From: Cordilura impudica
Lineage: Eukaryota; Arthropoda; Insecta; Diptera; Scathophagidae
Direction: 5' to 3'
Assembly (NCBI GenBank): GCA_963682025.1
Contig: OY821517.1
Coordinates: forward strand, 234,870,496-234,934,495
Length of the DNA: 64,000 nucleotides
This document shows positions 41,480 to 54,689 of the stretch, one piece after another (the stretch's first letter is position 1; each line of letters starts with the position of its first letter). The position numbers were made by a program, and so were the translations under genes. The notes beneath the pieces were generated by a model. The model was not told where the DNA came from. It ran no database searches and worked only from the letters and a program-made list of their open reading frames with translations.

Positions 41480-43265
41480 ATTAGATTAGTAGTCTTAATA
41501 ACCAGTATATCTTTTTGCTTTTTATATTAAGATGTTGTTTTTTTTTTTTGTTGCTTTAATGTGTTTCTGCCACGGTAATCTTCTATCCAGATGCATTCTT
41601 AAATATTTTACACTATTATTTCTTGGAATTTCAGTACCATTTATATATAGTGAAGAGCATTATTTTCTTCGAAGTGTAAATGTTACATGATTTGATTTGT
41701 CTGTATTGATACAAATCTTCCATTTTGTTAGCCATTGTTGAAGAAGGTTTAATTCCCTTTGGTCTAAGAATGATGCTCCGCCGGTGGTTCATTTGATGAT
41801 AATATAGCAGTATCATCTGCGTAGGGGCTATTGTTACATCATCCGTTACGGGCATGTGTGAAGTGTAAATAGTATACAACACTGGACCTAACACACTACC
41901 CTGTGGTACACCAGCATTAATACGGCATATATTGGAACATTCGTCACTGAATTTTGCATAGAATGTTCGTTCTTCTATATATGATTTGAAAAACAAATAA
42001 AATGGAGTTGGCAAAAATTCTTTAAGCTTATACAAAAGCCCTTCATGCCATACCCGGTCAAATGCTTGTTTTACGTCTAAAAACACCGCGGAGCAATACA
42101 TTTTTCTTTCGAATGTGTCTGATATAACATTTACAATACGATGGCATTGTTCCGGGGTTCCATGCTTGTGACGAAGGCCAAGTGATGATCGGGTATAATA
42201 TTTTGTTTTTCCAAAATAGGTAATAGTCTCTGCAAAAATAATCTTTCAAAGATTTGAGAAAAAATTGGCAACAAGCTAATTGGCCTATGTGATGAGACAT
42301 CATTTTCTGGTTTATTGGGCTTAGGAATCATAATGACCTCAGTACATTTCCATTGGAGTGGAGTGTATGATGATCTTGAGATAGTGTTATAAATCAGAAT
42401 TAGAAATAGTATGGATTTGATTTTCATTTCGAACTTTTGTGGGGGAAAAGGATTTTATTGGAATATCCATTTGGCAAAGAGATTCTAAGCAGTTTAGTAT
42501 TTTACTATGATCGGTAGAATTTGTGAGTGGAAATGATTTAAAAGTCTGTTTTAAGTGGTGAGAAAACAATTCAGCTTTACTTTTATCATTTCTGCAGCAT
42601 ATTCCGTTTGTTCCTTTTATTGCAATATATCGTTTATTGGATTTCTTGTGGTACTTTGTGACTTTCCATAAGCTATATTCACTGTTATTAGTCGCGTCCA
42701 AATTTCTTAAAAAATGTGATAATTCTTCATTATTTAATTTTTTTTATAAGCCTTTTGAGATAATTTGATGCCACGTTGTAATTAGTTTCATCTCTCGGAT
42801 TTCTAGTCGATTGCCATATTCTTTTCAGTCTCCTTTTATTTCTTAATAAGTCCCTTATTTCTACCGATATTACAACTTTACTTTTTTTCTGTGATATTTG
42901 TGATATTTGTGCGGTAGATAATAATGCGGCTTCATAAATAAGGTTTAACAGCACTAGCAATTTCATCACCTGACTTTATTGATATATTTAGTTCTAAATT
43001 TATATCCATCCACTATCTAAAGGAATCAAGGTCTGTTTTGGTGAGATTATTTTGCAGTTTTCGGCTTCAGTTTGTAAAATGGTACTGTAGCTTAAAATTA
43101 TAGGAGTGTGATTTGAATTAAGATCATAAGAATCAATTATGTCGAGTAAATGACTAGGTATACCGGAGGTAACGAAGAAATCTAGTAAATCTAGTATTTT
43201 ATTCAGATCATTGGGCCAATATGTAGGTCTACCAGTAGATAGGGTTTTATAATGATGTTTTAAGA
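41480..43265 (-). pseudogene. LINE B (jockey-like): endonuclease end and RT
   Basis: From high to low coordinates: STGRPTYWPNDLNKILDLLD and SNHTPIILSYS (end of endonuclease, about 43250-43100), EIRDLLRNKRRLKRIWQSTR (about 42870), VIMIPKPNKPENDVSSHRPI (about 42320), VFLDVKQAFDRVWHEGLLYK (about 42080), GVPQGSVLGPVLYTIYTS (about 41900), a frameshift, YADDTAILSS (about 41830), and finally NNSVKYLRMHLDRRLPWQKH (about 41590). It is a different element from LINE A lying next to it. Several frameshifts; dead. Confidence 0.82.
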
Positions 43266-43432
43266 TATATTAGTAGTGTGTTTATGTGGTTTCTAACTCA
43301 GTTTTCCCATACATTTTGCTCCACGAGGTCTACACCGACTCTACGATATTCCATTCCCCATACAAAACTAAAAGCTCAGCTCGCTAAAAGTTCAACTATA
43401 CTGTGGTAGCAAATTCACAAACCTCCTCAAGC

Positions 43433-43491
43433 CTAAAGCTTTACTTATTGCTGTTTACTAACACAAACATATTTTTTATTGTTCACATATA
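43433..43491. repeat. 60-bp direct repeat flanking the LTR element, left copy
   Basis: TAAAGCTTTACTTATTGCTG..TTCACATATA recurs with three changes at 46561-46619. The copies lie outside the LTRs and their TATA target duplications, so they are not part of the element ends. Confidence 0.8.
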
Positions 43492-43858
43492 TGTAAAGGC
43501 GTTAAAGGGTTAAGGCTATTTGTTAAATACACCACACTCGAGGTCGGTAAGAAAGAAGAACAGAGTTGAAGGGTGAGTCGTTAAAAGAAGGTCGAAGTCA
43601 GTTGCACGAAAGTTGGTTTAGCACAAGTGGTTTTTAAAGAGAAGTTGTTTGAAGCTATTGTGTAAATTAAAACTGAAATTATTGTGTCAATTAAAATTTA
43701 AACTAAAGCTAACTTGTTAATTATAATTTTTATATCTGAATTACATATTCCATATTAATCAATATCTATTTGTGAAAATTTAAATAAATCAAATTAAATT
43801 GAAATACCTAAATCATTAAACTGAAATCTTATTAATTTAATGAGATAAAATATTTACA
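43492..43858 (+). repeat. 5' LTR
   Basis: TGTAAAGGCG..ATATTTACA. It is followed after two bases by TGGGGCTCAACC, the likely primer-binding site, whose tRNA I cannot name with confidence. Confidence 0.93.
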
Positions 43859-44014
43859 TTTGGGGCTCAACCTTGCCAAAAGAACATAAAAAAGCCTACG
43901 AAACGACATAAAAAAGAAAGAAATTGTGTAAGTGCGTTATAAGATGAGAATACATTTTGACATACAAAATGTGTTATATATTAATTGTTGTTGGATATGA
44001 ATACAGAAAATATG

Positions 44015-45280
44015 TCATGAACAAAAATAACGGAATTAAGGACCAGCAATCAAGTTCGAGTAAAGAAGTATATCAAACAAGATTAAGAAAAAAAAAACAC
44101 AAAAACAAATAAACAAGATAATTTAAACTCACCACAAAATGTTGTACTAAAAAGTTCAACAAGCGAACATGCAAAAAACGATATAAAGGAGAGCTTTGAA
44201 ACAGGCACTTTGAGCTTTAGAGCTTTAGAATCATTGTCAACAGGTGACAGCAACACAGTTGAAAAAGAAGTGGACATAAATAGTGTGAAAAAAATTGATT
44301 TAAGTGGTGGAGAATTTAAAAGTGTAGAGAAAGAAGTTGAAAATAGAAAAATTATTGACAGTGTTGATGTAATGGCAAATGAGCAATTAAGCGAGTTAAT
44401 AAAGTTATTAACTATAAAAATGGCAAAAGATGAAGATGCCGAAGGAAAAATTAATGTTTCCGTTGAAAATTTCTCTAAAGTTATATGTGATTTTGATGGG
44501 CAAAATATGCCAGTGGTAAATTGGTTTCAGACTTTTGAGAGTAATGCATCTGCCTATGAATTAAATGAAAAACAAAAATTTGTGCAGTCAAGAAATAAAA
44601 TTACAGGCACGGCTAAATTGTTTTTGGAAACTGTGAATGTTAACAACTATAATGAATTAAAAAGACAGTTGATAAATGAGTTTAGCAAAACACATAATTG
44701 TAATGAAGTGCATAAAATGTTAACCAACAGGCGCAAGTTGGAAAGTGAATCGTTCCACGAATATATGCTACAAATGCGCAAAATTGCAACATTAGGCAAT
44801 TTTGATGAGTGTTCAACAATTCAGTATATAGTGGACGGATTGAAAATGAAATCGGAATTAAAATATCAACTGTACAGTGCGACTTCATTTAAGGAACTAC
44901 GCGAAAAATACGAAATTTATGAACATATGCAAAATGATTTTTATAGTGAACATAAAAATAAACAATACAAATATGCGCAAGCGAAAAAAGAAAGATGTTT
45001 TAATTGTGGTTCTGTGGAACATAAAAGATCCGAGTGCAAAACTTCTTCAAAGTGTTTCAAATGCAATAAGTTCGGACACATTGCAAAAAATTGTGCTTCA
45101 AGCCCGTTCAGTGGAAAAGAGGTTGAAAAGGCAGTTAATGTCAACGTGGACAAAAGTCGATATAAAACGATAAGTTTAAACGGTAAAGAACTAGAATGCC
45201 TTGTTGACACAGGTTCTGATGTGTCACTTGTAAAGGAGTATGTGTTCAAAAAAAAAACTTTAATAATTGTGGTCTGTTAG
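44015..45280 (+). CDS. gag with zinc knuckles and protease start
   Basis: The open frame holds a helical capsid-like region (VVNWFQTFESNASAYELNEK, about residues 100-120 from ATG 44210) and two C-x2-C-x4-H-x4-C knuckles, CFNCGSVEHKRSEC and CFKCNKFGHIAKNC (44995-45092). It then reaches the protease active site ECLVDTGSDVSLV (about 45195). It stops at 45278 just after a deletion junction. It probably begins upstream of ATG 44210; a start near 44015 is possible but not in one clear frame. Gag could still assemble with help from a full element. Confidence 0.75.
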
Positions 45281-46163
45281 ATAGCCACGCTTTACTTTTT
45301 GGTTTCGGGGCCAATGGATGCAACGTGTAAGCAGTACAAGTATATTCTGGCTCTGGTTGACGGTTTTTCCAAATTTGTTTGGTTGTTTACTACAAAAACT
45401 GCAAATGCCGATGAAGTTGTGCGAAGTCTTTTAATATAATCTAACACATTTAGAAATCCGAGTCGTATTATCAGTGACAAAGGATCAGCATTTACGTCGC
45501 AGAAGTTTAAAGAGTATTGTGAGCAGAATGCAATTGAACATGTTTTGACCACAACAGGCGTTCCAAGAGGCAACGGTCAAATTGAACGTGTATCGTAGTA
45601 TTTTGTCAGTAATAGCGAAGTTGTCACATGAGGATTCGTCCAAATGGTATAAGTACGTTGGGCAGGTGCAAAAATCGTTAAATTCCTGCGTACACAACTC
45701 AACACATTCTACGCCGTTTGAAATTATGTTCGGCACTAAAATGAAGACTATGGCTGAAAACAAAATTCTCGAAATACTGCAGAATGAATTCGTTAACCAG
45801 TTCGATAAAGATCGCCAACAACTGCGAAATGAGGCTAAGCAACAAATTTCAAAAGCACAAGAAATATATAAGAAGCAGTACGACAAAAAGCGAAAAAATG
45901 ATATTGAATATGTAGTCGGTGATCTGGTGGCTATCAAACAAACTCAATTTGTGGCGGGCAAAAAGTTAGCTAACGAGTACCTAGGCCCGTACAGAGTAGC
46001 GAAAGTAAAGCGCAATGGACGATACGATGTTACGAAAGCAGCAGAATTTCAAGGTCCAAACAACACATCCACAAGCTGCGACTTCACGAAACCATGGAGA
46101 ACTACTGAAGGAGAAGACGACTTGTCATCGGAGTCCGATGATTATCAGGTTGGCCGAATGTAA
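45281..46163 (+). pseudogene. Integrase remnant of the deleted LTR element
   Basis: PMDATCKQYKYILALVDGFS and KFVWLFTTKTANADEVVRSL lead, after a stop at 45436, to RIISDKGSAFTSQKFKEYCE (second catalytic Asp) and GVPRGNGQIERVYRSILSV (third catalytic residue). The C-terminal region has NEYLGPYRVAKVKRNGRYDV and ends at 46163 in the 3' LTR. The first catalytic Asp region is incomplete because of the upstream deletion that removed RT and RNase H. Confidence 0.85.
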
Positions 46164-46525
46164 AGGCGTTAAAGGGTTAAGGCTATTTGTTAAATACACC
46201 ACACTCGAGGTCGGTAAGAAAGAAGAACAGAGTTGAAGGGTGAGTCGTTAAAAGAAGGTCGAAGTCAGTTGCACGAAAGTTGGTTTAGCACAAGTGGTTT
46301 TTAAAGAGAAGTTGTTTGAAGCTATTGTGTAAATTAAAACTGAAATTATTGTGTCAATTAAAATTAAAACTAAAGCTAACTTGTTAATTATAATTTTTAT
46401 ATCTGAATTATATATTCCATATCAATCAATATCTATTTGTAAAAATTGAAATAAATCAAATTAAATTGAAATACCTAAATCATTAAACTGAAATCTTATT
46501 AATTTAATGAGATAAAATATTTACA
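46159..46525 (+). repeat. 3' LTR
   Basis: Same length as the 5' LTR with about six differences (for example AAATTTAAA against AAATTAAAA near 46360). Confidence 0.93.
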
Positions 46526-46560
46526 TATATACAAACAACCAAACTTACTGTACACAAATC

Positions 46561-46619
46561 TAAAGCTTTACTTATTGCTGTTTACTAACACAAACTTATT
46601 TTTTATTGCTCACATATAC
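46561..46619. repeat. 60-bp direct repeat flanking the LTR element, right copy
   Basis: Matches 43433-43491 (CAAACTTATTTTTTATTGCT against CAAACATATTTTTTATTGTT). Confidence 0.8.
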
Positions 46620-46669
46620 ACAAGTCTTTGCTACGGATGGTGGTGTTGTTTGCGTTAGAGGTCGTTGTA

Positions 46670-47962
46670 AAGGGTGATTTTTTAAGAGCTATAGGAAAGT
46701 TTTCCAAAAAAAAAACACATAAAATTCAGAAAAATGCATGAAATCTTTATTTGAATCGATAGTACGGTCTGTTTAATGTTTGAAGATTATTTCATGCAAA
46801 TGTTGACCGTGACTGCGCCTCAAATGGTCCATCCGCTTAGTCCAATTTTGGCATACTCTTTCCAACATTTCGGCCGGTATCTCACGAATAAATGCTTCAA
46901 TGTTGTCTTCCAATGCGTCAATTGAAGCGGGATTGTCTGTATAGACATGAGCTTTAACATAGCACTACAAAAAATATTCTAAAGGCGTTAAATCGCACGA
47001 TCTAGGCGGCCAATTGACCGGTCGCGAACGTGAAATAAAATGTTCACCGAACTCGACTCTCAACAAGTCCATTGTTGCGCGTGCTGTGTGGCATGTGGCA
47101 CCGTCTTGTTGAATCCACATGTCATGCAAGTCAAGCTCTTGCATTTTGGACAAAAAAAAGTTGGATATCATCTCTCGGTAGCGCTCACCATTCACAGTTA
47201 CGTTACGATTCACATCATCTTTGAAGAAGTACGGTCCAATGATGCCACCAGCCCATAAACCGCACCAAACTGTGACTTTTTCTGGATGCATTGGTAGCTC
47301 TTGCAATGCTTCTGGCTGATATTCACTCCAAAATCGACAATTCTGCTTATTTACGTACCCATTGAGCCAAAAATGTCGCTGAACACAATTTTTCGGTAAA
47401 AATGTGAGTCTTCGGCCAACTTTCCAAGAGCCCATTCACCAAAAATACCACGTTGCGGTAGATCGTTCGGCTTCAATTCTTGCACCAGCTGTATTTTGAA
47501 AGTCTTCACACCTAAATCCTTCCGCAAAATTTTCCACGTTGTTGAGTAACAGAGGCCCAATTGCTGCGAACGGCGACGAATCGATAATTGATGGTCATCA
47601 TTAACACTGGCCGATACAGCTGCGATATTTTCTTCAGTTTGCACTCTACGTAAGCGTGTTGGTGGTTTAATGTCCAACAATGTAAATTTGGTGCGAAATT
47701 TAGTCACAATAGCCCGAATAGCCGCTTCAGTGGGTCGATTAAACTGACCATAAAATGGAAGAAGCGCGCGATGAACTTTCTTAACAGAGCACGCATTTTG
47801 ATAATAAAATTCAATAACTTGTAAGCGTTGTTCGTTTGTAAGACGATTCATGGTTAAATTATAGACCAAACTGAACATGTTTGACAATGAAACAAAACAC
47901 GAAACGTGCGTCAGCTGTTAAACCAGTGTTGCCAAAAAGATAATAGCTAAAAAATCACCCTT
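46670..47962 (-). mobile_element. DD41D mariner-like transposon (mariner 3), broken
   Basis: AAGGGTGATTTTTTAAGAGC and the inverse AGCTAAAAAATCACCCTT form the ends, flanked by TA (46668-46669 and 47963-47964). Close relative of mariner 2, with related ends and transposase. Confidence 0.93.
46779..47851 (-). pseudogene. Mariner 3 transposase, frameshifted, third catalytic Asp replaced
   Basis: Starts MNRLTNEQRLQVIEFYYQNA at 47851. A deletion in the first catalytic motif (VFSD then FWLNGY, with the EAH codons lost, near 47388) shifts the frame. The second Asp is kept in MWIQQDGATCHTA. The third motif reads CDLTPLEYFL, so Asp is replaced by Glu, and is followed by a stop at about 46976. The tail (MDHLRRSHGQHLHEIIF) remains recognisable. 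Inactive for at least three reasons. Confidence 0.9.
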
Positions 47963-47964
47963 TA

Positions 47965-48210
47965 TATAATTGTTATAACTTAGCTATTGTAACCATAACG
48001 TAAGTACCGGGTGCAATAATAAACAGTAATAAATATGAATGTAGTTGTAAATGGATTTAATATATGTATATAAATGAAATAATATAAATATATATGGGTA
48101 TATTATAATTGTATAACATGAAGGAGTCTAAATATGATATATGAATGTAAATATTCATTTATAGTATTCGTTTATAATATACGAACGTAATATCTATATA
48201 AATAGAATAA
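47965..48210. other. A+T-rich flank of the satellite
   Basis: Short, TATA-rich single-copy-like sequence that grades into the hexanucleotide array; no features. Confidence 0.5.
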
Positions 48211-51200
48211 TATAAATATAAATATAAATATAAATATAAATATAAATATAAATATAAATATAAATATAAATATAAATATAAATATAAATATAAATATAAA
48301 TATAAATATAAATATAAATATAAATATAAATATAAATATAAATATAAATATAAATATAAATATAAATATAAATATAAATATAAATATAAATATAAATATA
48401 AATATAAATATAAATATAAATATAAATATAAATATAAATATAAATATAAATATAAATATAAATATAAATATAAATATAAATATAAATATAAATATAAATA
48501 TAAATATAAATATAAATATAAATATAAATATAAATATAAATATAAATATAAATATAAATATAAATATAAATATAAATATAAATATAAATATAAATATAAA
48601 TATAAATATAAATATAAATATAAATATAAATATAAATATAAATATAAATATAAATATAAATATAAATATAAATATAAATATAAATATAAATATAAATATA
48701 AATATAAATATAAATATAAATATAAATATAAATATAAATATAAATATAAATATAAATATAAATATAAATATAAATATAAATATAAATATAAATATAAATA
48801 TAAATATAAATATAAATATAAATATAAATATAAATATAAATATAAATATAAATATAAATATAAATATAAATATAAATATAAATATAAATATAAATATAAA
48901 TATAAATATAAATATAAATATAAATATAAATATAAATATAAATATAAATATAAATATAAATATAAATATAAATATAAATATAAATATAAATATAAATATA
49001 AATATAAATATAAATATAAATATAAATATAAATATAAATATAAATATAAATATAAATATAAATATAAATATAAATATAAATATAAATATAAATATAAATA
49101 TAAATATAAATATAAATATAAATATAAATATAAATATAAATATAAATATAAATATAAATATAAATATAAATATAAATATAAATATAAATATAAATATAAA
49201 TATAAATATAAATATAAATATAAATATAAATATAAATATAAATATAAATATAAATATAAATATAAATATAAATATAAATATAAATATAAATATAAATATA
49301 AATATAAATATAAATATAAATATAAATATAAATATAAATATAAATATAAATATAAATATAAATATAAATATAAATATAAATATAAATATAAATATAAATA
49401 TAAATATAAATATAAATATAAATATAAATATAAATATAAATATAAATATAAATATAAATATAAATATAAATATAAATATAAATATAAATATAAATATAAA
49501 TATAAATATAAATATAAATATAAATATAAATATAAATATAAATATAAATATAAATATAAATATAAATATAAATATAAATATAAATATAAATATAAATATA
49601 AATATAAATATAAATATAAATATAAATATAAATATAAATATAAATATAAATATAAATATAAATATAAATATAAATATAAATATAAATATAAATATAAATA
49701 TAAATATAAATATAAATATAAATATAAATATAAATATAAATATAAATATAAATATAAATATAAATATAAATATAAATATAAATATAAATATAAATATAAA
49801 TATAAATATAAATATAAATATAAATATAAATATAAATATAAATATAAATATAAATATAAATATAAATATAAATATAAATATAAATATAAATATAAATATA
49901 AATATAAATATAAATATAAATATAAATATAAATATAAATATAAATATAAATATAAATATAAATATAAATATAAATATAAATATAAATATAAATATAAATA
50001 TAAATATAAATATAAATATAAATATAAATATAAATATAAATATAAATATAAATATAAATATAAATATAAATATAAATATAAATATAAATATAAATATAAA
50101 TATAAATATAAATATAAATATAAATATAAATATAAATATAAATATAAATATAAATATAAATATAAATATAAATATAAATATAAATATAAATATAAATATA
50201 AATATAAATATAAATATAAATATAAATATAAATATAAATATAAATATAAATATAAATATAAATATAAATATAAATATAAATATAAATATAAATATAAATA
50301 TAAATATAAATATAAATATAAATATAAATATAAATATAAATATAAATATAAATATAAATATAAATATAAATATAAATATAAATATAAATATAAATATAAA
50401 TATAAATATAAATATAAATATAAATATAAATATAAATATAAATATAAATATAAATATAAATATAAATATAAATATAAATATAAATATAAATATAAATATA
50501 AATATAAATATAAATATAAATATAAATATAAATATAAATATAAATATAAATATAAATATAAATATAAATATAAATATAAATATAAATATAAATATAAATA
50601 TAAATATAAATATAAATATAAATATAAATATAAATATAAATATAAATATAAATATAAATATAAATATAAATATAAATATAAATATAAATATAAATATAAA
50701 TATAAATATAAATATAAATATAAATATAAATATAAATATAAATATAAATATAAATATAAATATAAATATAAATATAAATATAAATATAAATATAAATATA
50801 AATATAAATATAAATATAAATATAAATATAAATATAAATATAAATATAAATATAAATATAAATATAAATATAAATATAAATATAAATATAAATATAAATA
50901 TAAATATAAATATAAATATAAATATAAATATAAATATAAATATAAATATAAATATAAATATAAATATAAATATAAATATAAATATAAATATAAATATAAA
51001 TATAAATATAAATATAAATATAAATATAAATATAAATATAAATATAAATATAAATATAAATATAAATATAAATATAAATATAAATATAAATATAAATATA
51101 AATATAAATATAAATATAAATATAAATATAAATATAAATATAAATATAAATATAAATATAAATATAAATATAAATATAAATATAAATATAAATATAAATA

Positions 51201-53115
51201 TAAATATAAATATAAATATAAATATAAATATAAATATAAATATAAATATAAATATAAATATAAATATAAATATAAATATAAATATAAATATAAATATAAA
51301 TATAAATATAAATATAAATATAAATATAAATATAAATATAAATATAAATATAAATATAAATATAAATATAAATATAAATATAAATATAAATATAAATATA
51401 AATATAAATATAAATATAAATATAAATATAAATATAAATATAAATATAAATATAAATATAAATATAAATATAAATATAAATATAAATATAAATATAAATA
51501 TAAATATAAATATAAATATAAATATAAATATAAATATAAATATAAATATAAATATAAATATAAATATAAATATAAATATAAATATAAATATAAATATAAA
51601 TATAAATATAAATATAAATATAAATATAAATATAAATATAAATATAAATATAAATATAAATATAAATATAAATATAAATATAAATATAAATATAAATATA
51701 AATATAAATATAAATATAAATATAAATATAAATATAAATATAAATATAAATATAAATATAAATATAAATATAAATATAAATATAAATATAAATATAAATA
51801 TAAATATAAATATAAATATAAATATAAATATAAATATAAATATAAATATAAATATAAATATAAATATAAATATAAATATAAATATAAATATAAATATAAA
51901 TATAAATATAAATATAAATATAAATATAAATATAAATATAAATATAAATATAAATATAAATATAAATATAAATATAAATATAAATATAAATATAAATATA
52001 AATATAAATATAAATATAAATATAAATATAAATATAAATATAAATATAAATATAAATATAAATATAAATATAAATATAAATATAAATATAAATATAAATA
52101 TAAATATAAATATAAATATAAATATAAATATAAATATAAATATAAATATAAATATAAATATAAATATAAATATAAATATAAATATAAATATAAATATAAA
52201 TATAAATATAAATATAAATATAAATATAAATATAAATATAAATATAAATATAAATATAAATATAAATATAAATATAAATATAAATATAAATATAAATATA
52301 AATATAAATATAAATATAAATATAAATATAAATATAAATATAAATATAAATATAAATATAAATATAAATATAAATATAAATATAAATATAAATATAAATA
52401 TAAATATAAATATAAATATAAATATAAATATAAATATAAATATAAATATAAATATAAATATAAATATAAATATAAATATAAATATAAATATAAATATAAA
52501 TATAAATATAAATATAAATATAAATATAAATATAAATATAAATATAAATATAAATATAAATATAAATATAAATATAAATATAAATATAAATATAAATATA
52601 AATATAAATATAAATATAAATATAAATATAAATATAAATATAAATATAAATATAAATATAAATATAAATATAAATATAAATATAAATATAAATATAAATA
52701 TAAATATAAATATAAATATAAATATAAATATAAATATAAATATAAATATAAATATAAATATAAATATAAATATAAATATAAATATAAATATAAATATAAA
52801 TATAAATATAAATATAAATATAAATATAAATATAAATATAAATATAAATATAAATATAAATATAAATATAAATATAAATATAAATATAAATATAAATATA
52901 AATATAAATATAAATATAAATATAAATATAAATATAAATATAAATATAAATATAAATATAAATATAAATATAAATATAAATATAAATATAAATATAAATA
53001 TAAATATAAATATAAATATAAATATAAATATAAATATAAATATAAATATAAATATAAATATAAATATAAATATAAATATAAATATAAATATAAATATAAA
53101 TATAAATATAAATAT
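48211..53115. repeat. (TATAAA)n hexanucleotide satellite, 4.9 kb
   Basis: About 817 uninterrupted copies of TATAAA (frame-dependent AAATAT) with no variant seen inside the array. The minus-strand frame through it would read (Leu-Tyr)n and is meaningless. Flanks contain imperfect TATAAATG variants at both ends. It sits in the upstream intron of alpha-catenin. Confidence 0.97.
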
Positions 53116-53399
53116 ATGAATATAAATGTTAATTTATAATATGCTGTAGGTAACACAATTTTAATATACATGGGTATATTATAAATGAATTATATACAGG
53201 GTATAGGGATGTGTGATTAAAGATAAAATATATATATACCGATATTTCTGAATATACATACGCTGGTCGGAATATATTGATTGATAAATGTGGAGACCAA
53301 AACGAGGACCGACTTTGGTCCTTACAACACATCTACTTTTAAATATATAAAAGTAAGTAATCCATTAGAGTACTACATTTAGAAGTATTCCACACTTTT
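53116..53399. other. Flank of satellite
   Basis: Imperfect satellite-like TATAAAT sequence and A+T-rich DNA; no gene recognised. Confidence 0.4.
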
Positions 53400-54230
53400 T
53401 CAGCATGTTTATAACTATACACTACACGACTCATTAGTTAATTTATTAAAAAAGAAAGACTGTGCTGGTAGTTGTGTTTCTTGGATACGATCCACAAAAT
53501 CTAAATAATCATACGGAAAGACACCTTTACGTTTCATTAAATCAAATTCATCATCATTAAAACAAACCGATTTTACAGTTTTTGAATCATCATCTGATAA
53601 GAATCTAGAAAACGGAGTTCAATAGTATCTTTATCATTTACCGCAATTCTCTTAGATATGGATACATATAATTCTTTATATCACCTTCTATTGTACTCAG
53701 TTCTCTTATACAAACAAATGAGAATCATATGCCGAAAGGTTGTGGAAAAGTGTAAGGATGAAATTTGCAATTTGGTATTCTAAATTACATTTGTTGTGAG
53801 CCGGACCTCTATAGTCACCGTTAAACGGCAATGATCAGCTACTCTACTATCTTCTATTGATAAATATTTTTCACAAATGTGACGAATTTTATCTTATTTT
53901 TATCTTTTCTCCTGATCAGATGATAAGGAATTCATTGGTATTTCTACACTTAAATATTTTTTATAAATTTCTAAAATATCTTTAACTAAATTTTCAAGAA
54001 ATGTTTTGATGAATTTTCACCACTATAAATTTTAAATATATCTAGACTAGAATTATACGAACATTTAATATAATAACTATAAGCAAATGGAATATGCTTT
54101 TGTACCGAATTTACATTTGTTGAATTTTTAATATTAATTGATTCTAAAATACATTCAAAATCAGCGTAAACTACAAAAGGTACATCCATTTGCTTTATAG
54201 TGTTCTTAAAGTTATGTGTATAAAATTATG
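53400..54230 (-). pseudogene. Degraded type-B DNA polymerase, Polinton/virus-like
   Basis: On the minus strand, from high to low coordinates: PFVVYADFECIL (exonuclease motif with D-x-E, about 54175), a long decayed part, DYRGPAHNKCNLEYQI (about 53800), FHNLSAYDSHLF (about 53735), and finally VCFNDDEFDLMKRKGVFPYD with YLDF (about 53560-53490). This order is that of protein-primed DNA polymerases B in Polinton/Maverick transposons and related viral elements. Many stops and frameshifts; the polymerase palm motifs are not seen. I describe it only as a relic and cannot separate transposon from viral origin. Confidence 0.7.
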
Positions 54231-54689
54231 TATATAATTTTCTTCTTTTGGCATTGGCATTTTGTTGCACTCCTTCTTATGTTTATTCAACGTTTCTTCA
54301 TTATGAAAATGGATCAAACACATATTACAAATATATTCCTGACAATATATCTTTTTCAGATCTGCAGACAAAAAAAAATTATAAAAATTCCACTCACATT
54401 TGGTTTATGCTTATTTTCTATACCAAATTAGTTGGAGCTAAGTCCAATCGCATAGCCGCACAGTGCCTGAAAATCGTTTTTCATTGGCCAAAATTCTGTA
54501 ACTTTTGAACCGATCAAAATATTTAAGAAATTTTTTTTTTTGATAGATATTTAGTTCAGCTTGACTCAGTTTTAATTACATTAAAATTGATTGAGGACTT
54601 TTTAAGGAATTCTAGGTCAAAGTTGAACTTTTGATTTTTTTAAATTTTAGAGTGAAATATGTGTTTAAATTCAAATTCAAATTTTATTG
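54231..54689. other. Unassigned sequence between polymerase relic and LINE C
   Basis: May contain more of the decayed polymerase gene's upstream part (54231-54420). The rest, including a T-run at 54530 and a LINE-tail-like A/T stretch, shows nothing recognisable. Confidence 0.4.

Larger units (their letters stand above)
43488..46529 (+). mobile_element. Ty3/gypsy LTR retrotransposon with internal deletion
   Basis: LTRs 43492-43858 and 46159-46525 (367 bp each, TGTAAAGG..TTTACA) are flanked by the 4-bp TATA (43488-43491 and 46526-46529). The interior has gag with two zinc knuckles, the start of protease, then a junction directly to integrase: RT and RNase H are gone. The LTRs differ at about half a dozen positions, so the insertion is fairly young. 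It can only move in trans. Confidence 0.93.

Noticed and set aside
43320..43360. Another dispersed-repeat copy (CACCGACTCTACGATATTCC)
   Set aside because: Only about 40 bp resemble the family's left end; too short to call a copy.
48211..53115. Hundreds of TATA-box strings as promoters
   Set aside because: The string is simply the satellite unit; no transcription start context or gene follows.
48159..53171. 1670-codon minus-strand frame of alternating Leu-Tyr
   Set aside because: It is the translation of a perfect (TATAAA)n array and has no protein character at either end.
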